A stretch of DNA of 11,761 bases from Subdoligranulum variabile (GTDB lineage Bacteria > Bacillota > Clostridia > Oscillospirales > Ruminococcaceae). A program made the translations under genes and the position numbers. The stretch is from NCBI GenBank assembly GCA_004554775.1, contig SFKI01000035.1, forward strand, positions 1 to 11,761. The letters run 5' to 3'. The first letter of the stretch is position 1. Each line of letters opens with the position of its first letter. Of this stretch, positions 1-6,180 are shown piece after piece. Below the pieces are notes generated by a model, which saw only the letters and a program-made list of their open reading frames with translations, was not told the origin of the DNA and searched no databases.

Positions 1-585
1 AAATTTCTCAAGGCCCTCGGCATCGACGAGGACAAAATCGACGAGATCATTTCGGCGCACGGTGAAACCGTCACCGCGCTGAAGGACGAGATCGAAAAGG
101 CGAAGCAGGGCGCGGAAGACTCTGCCGCCGTCGCGAAGGAACGCGATAGCTACAAACAGCGCGTGGAAGCGCTGGAAAAGGCCAGCGGCGACGCGGCCAA
201 GGTACAGGCCGAGTACGACGCTTACAAAAAGCAGATCGAAACCGACAAGGCAAACGCCGGCAAGAAAGCCCTTGTCCGCCAGGCGCTTGAAAAGGCGGGC
301 GCTAACAGCGCGGCCATCGATCTGCTGCTGGGCACGGTCGATCTAAGCACCGTCGAGGTGGAAAACGACGCGCTCAAAAATGCGGACGCGGTGCTAAAGC
401 CGCTGCGCGATACGCACGCCGGGCTGTTTGGCACGATCAACAATCGCGGCACGGATAAGCTCAACCCCCCAAACGGCGGCGGCAACAGCACCATGACCCG
501 CGACGAAATCATGAAAATCAAAGACGCAGGCGAGCGGCAGAAGGCCATCGCCGAAAATATCGAAGTGTTTCAAAAAGGAGAATAA
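1..585 (+). CDS. Phage scaffold protein (GP20-like), 5' end cut by the window
   Basis: Internal chaperone that guides capsid protein assembly into a procapsid and is then removed. The reading frame is open from base 1 (first residues KFLKALGIDEDKIDEII) to the TAA at 583-585, giving 194 visible residues. Family members begin with a few residues followed by an xFLKxLGx(D/E)xxIDxI helix, so probably only the first handful of codons is missing. Visible residues 24-88 are rich in E, K, A and Q and look like a long coiled coil. Residues 89-140 (ALVRQALEKAGA, then LRDTHAGLFG) match the conserved second half of the Phage_GP20 family. A Gly/Asn-rich linker (155-163) leads to a C-terminal helix starting at Met165 (MTRDEIMKIKDAGERQKAIA), a segment often seen at the end of these scaffolds and a plausible capsid-binding tail. 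The major capsid gene starts 3 bases after the stop, the classic scaffold-capsid order. An in-frame GTG at 163 is an internal valine, not the start. Confidence 0.88.
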   Translation, partial: KFLKALGIDEDKIDEIISAHGETVTALKDEIEKAKQGAEDSAAVAKERDSYKQRVEALEKASGDAAKVQAEYDAYKKQIETDKANAGKKALVRQALEKAGANSAAIDLLLGTVDLSTVEVENDALKNADAVLKPLRDTHAGLFGTINNRGTDKLNPPNGGGNSTMTRDEIMKIKDAGERQKAIAENIEVFQKGE

Positions 586-588
586 ATA

Positions 589-1758
589 ATGGCTGTTCCC
601 AAGAATCTGATTAAATCCGATGATATCAACGTAACCGCGCGCGAGATCGATTTCGTAACCCGTTTTGCCCGCAACTGGGAACATCTGCGCGAGATCATGG
701 GCATTATGCGCCCCATCCGTAAGGCTCCCGGCGCGGTGCTGAAATCCAAGTACGCCGAGGGCACGCTGCAGTCCGGCACCGTCGGCGAGGGCGAAACCAT
801 CCCGTATTCCAGGTTTCTGGTCAAGGAAAAGACCTACGCGGAAATCACCGTTGAAAAGTACGCCAAGGCCGTTTCCCTCGAGGCGATCAAGGATCACGGC
901 TACGATAACGCCGTACAGAAGACCGACGATGAATTCTTATATCAGCTGCAGACGCTGGTTACCGATCGGTTTTACAAATATCTGAACACCGGCGCGCTGG
1001 CCTCCACCGAGACAACTTACCAGATGGCGCTGGCGATGGCGAAGGGGCGCGTTGAAAACAAGTTTAAGGAGATGCACCGAACCGCTACCGCGATCGTTGG
1101 CTTCGCGAATATCCTGGACGTGTACGAGTATATCGGCGCAGCTAACATCACCGTTCAGAACCAGTTCGGCTTTAACTATGTAAAGGATTTCATGGGCTAC
1201 GGCACGCTGTTCCTGCTGGCCGAAAATGAAATCCCCCGCGGTCGCGTGATCGCCACGCCCACAGAGAACATCAACCTGTATTACGTTGATCCCAGCGATA
1301 GCGACTTCGCCCGCGCCGGACTGGTGTACACCACCGACGGCGAAACCAACCTGATCGGATTCCACGTCGAGGGCAATTACTACAACGCAACCTCTGTATC
1401 CTTTGCCATCATGGGCATGACCCTGTTTGCTGAGTATATCGACGCTGTGGCCGTGATCGACGTGGACAGCACCCCGAGCCTGGGCACGCTGACCGTTAAC
1501 AGCGTGGCGGGCACCGCCTCCGGCGATACCAAGCTGACCGTATCCCCCGCCAAGGAAAAGGCCACCAACATCTACAAGTATAAGGCCGCAGCATCCGCGC
1601 CTACCGTGACTTACGGCCAGAACGTGCGTGCCTGGTCTACCTGGGACGGCACCAGCGATCTGACCATCGCCAACGGCCAGAAGGTGACCGTGGTCGAGTG
1701 CGACAGCACCTTCAAGGCGCTGAACGCCGGTAACACCACCGTAACGGCGCATACCTAA
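589..1758 (+). CDS. Major capsid protein with C-terminal Ig-like domain
   Basis: Forms the icosahedral shell. It has 389 residues, an ATG start, and an AAAAGGAG ribosome binding site at 573-580 with 8-base spacing. Residues 1 to about 292 form the capsid domain. It has an N-terminal helical arm, a basic and Gly-rich stretch (RKAPGAVLKSKYAEGTL), and a central segment (VGEGETIPYSRF, TVEKYAKAVSLEAI) like HK97-fold capsid proteins of Bacillota siphophages that follow GP20-type scaffolds. From about residue 296 the sequence changes to a Thr/Val/Ser/Gly-rich beta domain (PSLGTLTVNSVAGTASGDTK, then YKYKAAASAPTVTYGQN), which I read as an Ig-like surface domain. In other phages such additions decorate the capsid exterior and can bind glycans or mucus; here that role is inference. 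Position directly after the scaffold and before the neck genes supports the call. I did not identify the exact capsid family. Confidence 0.9.
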   Translation: MAVPKNLIKSDDINVTAREIDFVTRFARNWEHLREIMGIMRPIRKAPGAVLKSKYAEGTLQSGTVGEGETIPYSRFLVKEKTYAEITVEKYAKAVSLEAIKDHGYDNAVQKTDDEFLYQLQTLVTDRFYKYLNTGALASTETTYQMALAMAKGRVENKFKEMHRTATAIVGFANILDVYEYIGAANITVQNQFGFNYVKDFMGYGTLFLLAENEIPRGRVIATPTENINLYYVDPSDSDFARAGLVYTTDGETNLIGFHVEGNYYNATSVSFAIMGMTLFAEYIDAVAVIDVDSTPSLGTLTVNSVAGTASGDTKLTVSPAKEKATNIYKYKAAASAPTVTYGQNVRAWSTWDGTSDLTIANGQKVTVVECDSTFKALNAGNTTVTAHT

Positions 1759-1777
1759 GATCGGAGCGTGATGCGAT

Positions 1778-2209
1778 ATGGCGGTAACCATCGGCAGCGT
1801 GATGCGGCATTGCCGCAATTACTTCGAGGCCGGATATCTGGATGGTGATTTTACCATCAGCAGCGGCGCGCTCATGCATCCTGCGCTGGCCGATGGCCGC
1901 TATATCGCCATCACCGGCAGCGCGTTTAACGACGGCGTGCATAAGATCGGCGCGGATACGCTGATTGATGAGAGTTTCAACGGGCGGGTGTGGGTATTAT
2001 CCCCACCCGCCGCTTTTGTCGATCTGTGCGCACAAATCGCGGAGTACGATACCAAAAACCCCGCCGGTGCGCTGCAGTCGGAATCATTTGGCAATTACAG
2101 CTATACCCGCGCGGGCGATAGCGCGACCGGCGGCACTGCCACATGGCAGACGGCGTTTGCCCGGCAACTGCTGGATTATCAAAGGCTGACGAGTGAGGTG
2201 ATGGCGTGA
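1778..2209 (+). CDS. Head-tail connector (adaptor-like) protein
   Basis: Probable neck protein that docks on the portal and links it to the tail. It has 143 residues. The start at 1778 is preceded by GGAG (1763-1766, 11-base spacing); the ATG at 1771 is in another frame. The N-terminus (MAVTIGSVMRHCRNYF) is a helix, followed by a beta segment with GRYIAITGSAFNDGVHKI and a DESFNGRVWVL motif. This pattern recurs in the first gene after the capsid in many Bacillota siphophages (short helix, then an ITGSxFNDGVxK-type strand). The C-terminus (FARQLLDYQRLTSEVM) is helical. The stop codon shares one base with the next start (TGATG), so translation of the two is probably coupled. The function comes mainly from gene order and size, as the family is usually annotated hypothetical. 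A terminator-like hairpin lies inside the gene at 1983-2011. Confidence 0.65.
   Translation: MAVTIGSVMRHCRNYFEAGYLDGDFTISSGALMHPALADGRYIAITGSAFNDGVHKIGADTLIDESFNGRVWVLSPPAAFVDLCAQIAEYDTKNPAGALQSESFGNYSYTRAGDSATGGTATWQTAFARQLLDYQRLTSEVMA
1983..2017 (+). other. GC-rich hairpin followed by four T residues, inside a gene
   Basis: Bases 1983-1990 pair with 2004-2011 (8 bp). After a single bulged T at 1991, 1992-1994 pair with 2001-2003, leaving a TATTAT loop. CTTTTG follows the stem. The shape resembles an intrinsic terminator, but the T-tract is short and the site lies inside the connector gene, where it encodes RVWVLSPPAAF. It may cause pausing or partial attenuation, or it may simply be a by-product of coding sequence. 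Confidence 0.3.
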
Positions 2210-2547
2210 TGGCGCTGGAAGACTATTTCGAGGATTTTATTATCCAATCCAAGGTATACATTGATACCGGCTTTGGCACGTTTGAGCCGCAGTATACGGA
2301 CGGCGCTAACTTCCGCGCGGGCATCAGCACAAACAGCAGCGTGGAGGCGCAGATCGCCGAGCGAAACGGCATGAAAACCATCTACACCATCGTACATCTG
2401 CCATCTATTACGCTGCATAAAGATGACCGCGTGCGCCGCATCAGGGACGGGCGCATGTACCGCATCACCTCAGACAGCGCGGACATGACCACCCCGGCCA
2501 TAGCGGATGTGCGGTATGCCCAGGTAACGGCGGAGGTGATCTCATGA
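2209..2547 (+). CDS. Head-closure (stopper) protein
   Basis: Small neck protein expected to close the portal channel after DNA packaging, as SPP1 gp16 does. It has 112 residues from the ATG at 2209; a GTG immediately upstream (2206) is in frame but less likely. GAGG at 2195-2198 is the probable ribosome binding site. The protein is beta-rich. Its central and C-terminal part has the strand pattern of the head-tail joining family: YTIVHLPSITLHKDDRVRRI, then DGRMYRITSDSADMTTPA, then a strand ending in QVTAEVIS. The start shares a base with the preceding stop, and the stop overlaps the next start by four bases (ATGA), giving a translationally coupled neck cassette. The assignment rests on position, length and this motif layout. 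Confidence 0.65.
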   Translation: MALEDYFEDFIIQSKVYIDTGFGTFEPQYTDGANFRAGISTNSSVEAQIAERNGMKTIYTIVHLPSITLHKDDRVRRIRDGRMYRITSDSADMTTPAIADVRYAQVTAEVIS

Positions 2548-2966
2548 CCGGCCTGCACAAGGCGCTCCATGCTTTTTGGAGCGGATTTAGCCACGGCGGC
2601 AGGAAAATACCCGCCTACCTGTCCGGGCGCGTCCCGGAGCGAAATCCGGCCACCGGCGAGGCATGGACGGACGAAGCCTTTTTCCCTTACATCACCTACG
2701 AGGCGCTTGAGGGCGCGGCCTTTGGCGAAAACGTGCTGACGGCGTTTGTGTGGCTGCGTAAAAGCGCCACGGCGGATGCTGCCCGCGCCCAAATCCTGGA
2801 CACCATCCGCGCGGCGATCCCCTGTGAGGGCGTGCGTATCGCGTGCGAGGATGGATATATGGAGCTTTACCCCAACGACAGCGGATTTTTAAGCTATTAC
2901 GACGATCCCGAGGACGGCGATGTTTTGGGGGCGCGAATCAGCTATGAAATCCGCTTTTTGATGTAA
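2544..2966 (+). CDS. Tail terminator / tail completion protein
   Basis: Likely caps the head-proximal end of the tail tube and allows it to join the head (a role like SPP1 gp17 or lambda gpU). It has 140 residues and its ATG overlaps the previous stop (ATGA). The N-terminal helix (GLHKALHAFWSGF) is followed by a short strand with KIPAYLSGRVPER, then FFPYITYEALEGAAFGENV, WLRKSATADAARAQILDTI and a closing strand pair (GYMELYPNDSGFLSYYDD, then ISYEIRFLM). An alpha/beta fold with a terminal strand ending in xYEIRF is typical of these proteins, which sit just before the tail tube gene. The name is inferred from gene order plus this pattern. Confidence 0.6.
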   Translation: MTGLHKALHAFWSGFSHGGRKIPAYLSGRVPERNPATGEAWTDEAFFPYITYEALEGAAFGENVLTAFVWLRKSATADAARAQILDTIRAAIPCEGVRIACEDGYMELYPNDSGFLSYYDDPEDGDVLGARISYEIRFLM

Positions 2967-2978
2967 AAGGAGCTATTT

Positions 2979-3593
2979 ATGGCACAGAAAAACACCACCG
3001 GCCTGCGCCCGGAAACCTTCAAGCGGCTGCAGCTTAACGCCGGTATTTTGCTCAAAGATTTTGCCTATTCCTCCGCCACCGACGCGGCCGCCCTGGCTAC
3101 GCTGATCAAGACGGCCAAGGAAACCGGCACGGCGCTGCTGGGCGCTACGCGCGGAGGCGGTACGTTTACCTGCACGCCGGAAACCCGCGAGATCGAGGCG
3201 GACGGCAAGCGCAACGCCTTTGTCGGATCGACCATCTTCGATGGCTGGGAGATCAAGCTGAGCACCACCCTGCTTGAGATCACCCCCGGCAACCTGGCCA
3301 TGGCGCTGCCCGGCGCGTCCGTGGCTGATGATACCGGCGGCAAGATGCATACCCTGACGCTGACCAACAACGTTGACAGCGCCGATTATATTTCCAACTT
3401 GATCTGGATCGGCGACACGTCCGAGGGCTATATGCTCATCGACCTGGAAAACGCGCTCAATACTAGCGGCGTGACCATGACGTACACCGATAAGGGCGAG
3501 GGCACGCTGCCCGTTGAGTTCGTGGCGCACGCGGCCACACTCAACGACGACACCATGCCGTTTAAGATCGTGCACTTCGACAAGGCTACCTAA
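2979..3593 (+). CDS. Major tail tube protein
   Basis: Polymerises as stacked rings around the tape measure to form the tail tube. It has 204 residues, with AAAAGGAG at 2965-2972 just upstream. The sequence is beta-strand rich, with the tail-tube style opening LNAGILLKDF, a central GGGTFTCTPETREIEADGK, and an IFDGWEIKLSTTLLEITPGN segment. The last third (DSADYISNLIWIGDTSEGYM, then TYTDKGEGTLPVEFVAHA) matches the tail-tube fold of Bacillota siphophages. There is no extra C-terminal Ig domain, unlike many homologues. It lies directly before the chaperone and tape measure genes, where the tube gene is expected. Confidence 0.85.
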   Translation: MAQKNTTGLRPETFKRLQLNAGILLKDFAYSSATDAAALATLIKTAKETGTALLGATRGGGTFTCTPETREIEADGKRNAFVGSTIFDGWEIKLSTTLLEITPGNLAMALPGASVADDTGGKMHTLTLTNNVDSADYISNLIWIGDTSEGYMLIDLENALNTSGVTMTYTDKGEGTLPVEFVAHAATLNDDTMPFKIVHFDKAT

Positions 3594-3618
3594 TCAATAT
3601 AGGGAGGACAGCGTTACG

Positions 3619-3975
3619 ATGAAACTTTCCGAGATGAATACCGACCAGATGGCAAAATGCATGTGCGAGCTGGTGGAACCTGCCGCCGAGATCATGGCGG
3701 ACGAGGCCGTCCTGAAGGCTGTTGCGGGCTTTGCCAACACGAAGGATCGATCCTTTTTGCAGATGATCAGCAGCGCCGCGACGGCCCTTGTGCCGCTGCT
3801 GCTGAAAACGCATTATACGGCGCTTGTGACCGTGCTGTCCGCGATGACGGGAAAATCGGTTGCCGTGATCCGGAAGCAGAAGGGCTTGCAGACCATCAAG
3901 GACGTACGCGAGTGCTTGGATCAGGATTTGATCGATTTTTTCAAATCGTCCGCGCCTACGGAAAAAACCGAGTAA
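3619..3975 (+). CDS. Tail assembly chaperone, first part (gpG analogue)
   Basis: A 118-residue protein expected to coat the tape measure during tail assembly. The start is ATG 3619 after AGGGAGG (3601-3607); the same frame is open further upstream, but that part lies inside the tail tube gene in another frame and is not real. The protein is mostly helical: acidic N-terminus (MKLSEMNTDQMAKCMCELVE), a hydrophobic helix around residues 47-75 (LQMISSAATALVPLLLK), and a C-terminal IRKQKGLQTIKDVRECLDQD. It ends in an acidic Lys/Glu/Thr tail (SAPTEKTE) at TAA 3973-3975. The slippery site lies at codons 106-108. Position between tail tube and tape measure and the overlapping -1 frame identify the G/GT pair. 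Confidence 0.8.
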   Translation: MKLSEMNTDQMAKCMCELVEPAAEIMADEAVLKAVAGFANTKDRSFLQMISSAATALVPLLLKTHYTALVTVLSAMTGKSVAVIRKQKGLQTIKDVRECLDQDLIDFFKSSAPTEKTE

Positions 3976-4244
3976 TGCTGTCCTTGTGCCAGGGGCGTGC
4001 GGGGCTGTCTCCGCGCGCCCTTGCCACATACCTGGACGCGACGTTAGACCGCGAAAAACGCCTGATGTATTTGGGCGATCTGGTGTGGCTGGCCGCTGTG
4101 CGCGGCGCGCCGGAGCTGGCCGATAGCGTTGCGCAGTATTCGCGCTTCTGCGCCCGTCTGGACGGCGTGGAAGAGAAAGAAAAAACGGGCGCGGAAATAT
4201 ACGAAGACCTGCTCGCAGGTCTGGAAGGGCGGAAACCCTTATGA
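3619..4244 (+). CDS. Tail assembly chaperone fusion (gpGT analogue), made by -1 frameshift
   Basis: Expected minority product made when ribosomes slip back one base at 3936-3942. Reading then continues DFF-QIVRAYGKNRVMLSLCQG and ends at TGA 4242-4244, giving a 208-residue protein: 108 shared residues plus 100 new ones. The T-part (CQGRAGLSPRALATYLDATL, then RLMYLGDLVWLAAVRGA) looks like the second chaperone domain of Bacillota siphophages, which recruits tail tube subunits in the lambda model. An alternative route exists: an ATG at 3975-3977 shares a base with the G stop (TAATG) and is in frame with the T-part, so re-initiation could give an independent 89-residue protein. No good ribosome binding site precedes that ATG. 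The stop overlaps the tape measure start by four bases. Confidence 0.72.
3936..3942 (+). promoter_or_regulatory. -1 ribosomal frameshift slippery heptamer T TTT TTC
   Basis: In the zero frame the codons read GAT TTT TTC AAA, so the heptamer has the X XXY YYZ form, and both tRNAs can re-pair after slipping back one base. The new frame is open for 100 codons, which meets the requirement for a G/GT switch. A second A-rich stretch at 3962-3967 (GAA AAA ACC) is not in register for a canonical slip. I saw no strong stem within 5-9 bases downstream, only weak 3-bp stems. Confidence 0.7.
3993..4020 (+). other. Perfect 10-bp GC-rich hairpin in the chaperone gene
   Basis: Bases 3993-4002 (GGGCGTGCGG) pair with 4011-4020 (CCGCGCGCCC), with one G-U wobble and the 8-base loop GGCTGTCT. 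The stem starts 16 bases after the TAATG re-initiation site and 51 bases after the slippery heptamer. That is too far for a standard frameshift stimulator, but close enough to affect re-initiation or pausing. No T-tract follows, so it is not an intrinsic terminator. Confidence 0.5.
4205..4222 (+). repeat. Perfect 8-bp inverted repeat just before the tape measure ribosome binding site
   Basis: AGACCTGC (4205-4212) and GCAGGTCT (4215-4222) are exact reverse complements separated by TC. The repeat encodes the DLLAG part of the end of the chaperone T-part. It lies two bases upstream of GGAAGGG (4224-4230), the likely ribosome binding site of the tape measure gene (ATG 4241). It could form a stem that modulates tape measure translation, but chance in a coding region is possible. 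Confidence 0.35.
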
Positions 4245-6166
4245 AACTGTTTGATTTATTTGCCACGCTGACGCTCGACAGCGGGGGATTTGAAAGAGGA
4301 CTTTCCGACGCGCAGAAGCGCGTGAAGGCTTTTTCGGAAAACATAAAGGCCGGTGTACAGACGGCGATGAAGATCGGCGCAGCCGTAGCCGCCGCAGGCG
4401 CGGCTGTTGGCGGGTATGTCGCAAAAACCGGCATCGGCTATAACCAGCAGATGGACGATTACACCGCCAACATGCAGACGCTTTTGGGCGGTGTGGATAA
4501 GGCCGAAGCCAAGATCAAAGAGCTGTCCGATATGGCGGCGAAAACGCCGTTTGAGCTGCCTACGCTGGTCGATGCCACGCAGACGTTGCTTGCGTTTGGC
4601 GTAAAGGCCGATGACAGCACCGGCATCTTGAAAAGCCTGGGCGATATCTCCCTTGGTAATGCGTCAAAGCTCGAAACCTTAACCCGCGCATACGGCAAAA
4701 TGTCATCCACAGGCAAGGTGACGCTCGAAAATGTACAAATGATGATCGATGCGGGCTTTAACCCGCTGAACCTCATTGCCGAGCGAAATCACATGACGAT
4801 GGAAAGCCTGTACAAGGCAATATCGGACGGCAAGGTTCCATTTGAAGAATTAACTTGGGCTATCCAAAAAGCTACAAGCGAAGGCGGACAGTATTTCAAC
4901 GGCATGGAAACGGCCAGCAAAACGCTGACGGGCCGCCTGTCTACGCTCAAGGAAAACTGGAGCGCGTTCCTTGCCCTGTTGACAAAGCCCGCCTATGAAA
5001 CGCTACGCGATACCGTATTGCCATCGGCGATTGATATGGTGGATAAGCTCACGGCATCGTTTAACGAGAGCGGCCTGCAGGGTGTGCTTGACACCTTTAG
5101 CGACGAGGTCGGAAAGCTCGGAAAAAATATCGCATCAAAGATCACCGAATATTTCGACAGCGACCAGGCGAAAACCGATCTTCAAAATGCCACCGGAAAA
5201 ATCGCGAAGCTGCTGACCGGCGGAAATATTGTGCTGTCGGATGTTACGTCGTTTATCACCAATATCCTATCCAAGATCGACGAGACGTTTGCAGACGACA
5301 CCGTAAAGGCCAACCTTGCAAACACCGGCGAACAGCTAATCAAGGGAATTATGACGTTCGAGGCTGGAAAAATCAAAACGATCATTTCCGGCCTGACTGT
5401 TGTTACTAACGTTGCAACCGGGCTTTTGCAAGGTGTATCTGATTATTTTTCGAGCGAGGAAGGAAAGGCCGGAATAACAAACATTATTTCGTCGCTTGGA
5501 AACGCGATTGTTAATTTGGGGCAAACCGCGATTAACGCCGTACCAGCACTTGTAAGCGCTGGCGCAGCAATTTACGAAGGAATCGTTACAGCAGCCGCTA
5601 ATAACATTATAAACTTTTTTGATAAATTTAGCGTTGATGATTTTCTTGCATCTGCGTCTGCGTGGTGGGCGAAGGTAAAGCCAGGCCTTGAAAAAATATT
5701 GCAGGCCAATGTAACGATTACCTATAAAATTTACAAAAAAGTTGCTGGCGCTGTTCTTGGCGAAGATACGGTACAGGAAATCGAATCAACAAATGAAAGA
5801 ATGCAGCAAGTTTCAGACCAGTTGCAGGAGGATGGCGTTGATATCGTCTCTGGCGCTACTCCTACCGGCCAAGAAGTGTTGGACGCTGCTAAAAAAGTAA
5901 ATCAAAAATATGGCTCTAACAATCCGCGCGGCTTCGCCACCGGCCTGTATAGCGTCCCATACGATAATTTCCCGGCCTTGCTGCATCGTAATGAAACCGT
6001 GCTCACCCGCGCCCAGGCCGATGAATACCGCAAGGGCAGGGGCGGAAACGGCGAATCCAAACAGGATATTTACAACATCAATATCCAGTCCACCGCCGAA
6101 TCGCCCAGCGAAACGGCGGCGTATATCAAACAGGCCATGCGCACGCTGCGGTTTAATCAGGCGTAA
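4241..6166 (+). CDS. Tail tape measure protein
   Basis: Fixes tail length and is released from the tail at DNA injection. It has 641 residues, which at the usual 1.5 angstrom per residue would predict a tail of roughly 95 nm. The start overlaps the chaperone stop (ATGA), with GGAAGGG at 4224-4230. A coiled N-terminal segment (residues 15-40) precedes a hydrophobic Ala/Gly-rich stretch at 43-61 (MKIGAAVAAAGAAVGGYVA). Residues 65-250 match the tape measure N-terminal domain (TIGR02675 type): YNQQMDDYTANMQTLLGG, then AAKTPFELPTLVDATQTLL, FGVKADD and MMIDAGFNPLNLIAE. Residues 300-419 hold three imperfect YF-S/D-GK repeats. The C-terminus has the common RGFATGLYSVPYDNFPALLH and NETVLTRAQADEYRKG motifs. 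No lytic transglycosylase or peptidase domain is visible. The middle of the gene (5221-5820) is about 44% G+C by hand count, far below its neighbours, suggesting a separate origin for that part. Confidence 0.93.
   Translation: MKLFDLFATLTLDSGGFERGLSDAQKRVKAFSENIKAGVQTAMKIGAAVAAAGAAVGGYVAKTGIGYNQQMDDYTANMQTLLGGVDKAEAKIKELSDMAAKTPFELPTLVDATQTLLAFGVKADDSTGILKSLGDISLGNASKLETLTRAYGKMSSTGKVTLENVQMMIDAGFNPLNLIAERNHMTMESLYKAISDGKVPFEELTWAIQKATSEGGQYFNGMETASKTLTGRLSTLKENWSAFLALLTKPAYETLRDTVLPSAIDMVDKLTASFNESGLQGVLDTFSDEVGKLGKNIASKITEYFDSDQAKTDLQNATGKIAKLLTGGNIVLSDVTSFITNILSKIDETFADDTVKANLANTGEQLIKGIMTFEAGKIKTIISGLTVVTNVATGLLQGVSDYFSSEEGKAGITNIISSLGNAIVNLGQTAINAVPALVSAGAAIYEGIVTAAANNIINFFDKFSVDDFLASASAWWAKVKPGLEKILQANVTITYKIYKKVAGAVLGEDTVQEIESTNERMQQVSDQLQEDGVDIVSGATPTGQEVLDAAKKVNQKYGSNNPRGFATGLYSVPYDNFPALLHRNETVLTRAQADEYRKGRGGNGESKQDIYNINIQSTAESPSETAAYIKQAMRTLRFNQA
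5138..5497 (+). repeat. Three imperfect repeats inside the tape measure protein
   Basis: Residues 300-321 (KITEYFDSDQAKTDLQNATG...), 345-366 (KIDETFADDTVKANLANTGE...) and 398-419 (GVSDYFSSEEGKAGITNIIS...) share the pattern (K/G)(I/V)x(E/D)(Y/T)FxxxxxKxxxxN, spaced 45 and 53 residues apart. They probably form repeated helical hairpins along the tail tube. DNA identity is low, so they are old. Confidence 0.6.
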
Positions 6167-6180
6167 GGGGGCGCTATTAT

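Noticed and set aside
163..585. Start of the scaffold gene at GTG 163
   Set aside because: The frame is open to base 1 and the upstream residues match the conserved scaffold N-terminus; GTG 163 is an internal valine codon.
589..1818. Long minus-strand open frames, such as 937-1818 and others throughout
   Set aside because: They lie opposite well-supported plus-strand genes, lack ribosome binding sites and have compositionally biased, unrecognisable products; they are shadows common in GC-rich DNA.
3514..3618. Upstream in-frame extension of the tail chaperone G gene
   Set aside because: It overlaps the tail tube gene in another frame and looks like nonsense (Arg/Thr/Ser-rich); ATG 3619 has a clear ribosome binding site.
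3657..3935. Independent gene in the -1 frame before the slip site
   Set aside because: The segment before 3936 is out-of-frame reading of the G gene; only the part after the slip site has family-like sequence.
3960..3968. A-rich stretch GGAAAAAAC as a frameshift site
   Set aside because: It is not in the X XXY YYZ register relative to the reading frame; T TTT TTC at 3936-3942 fits.
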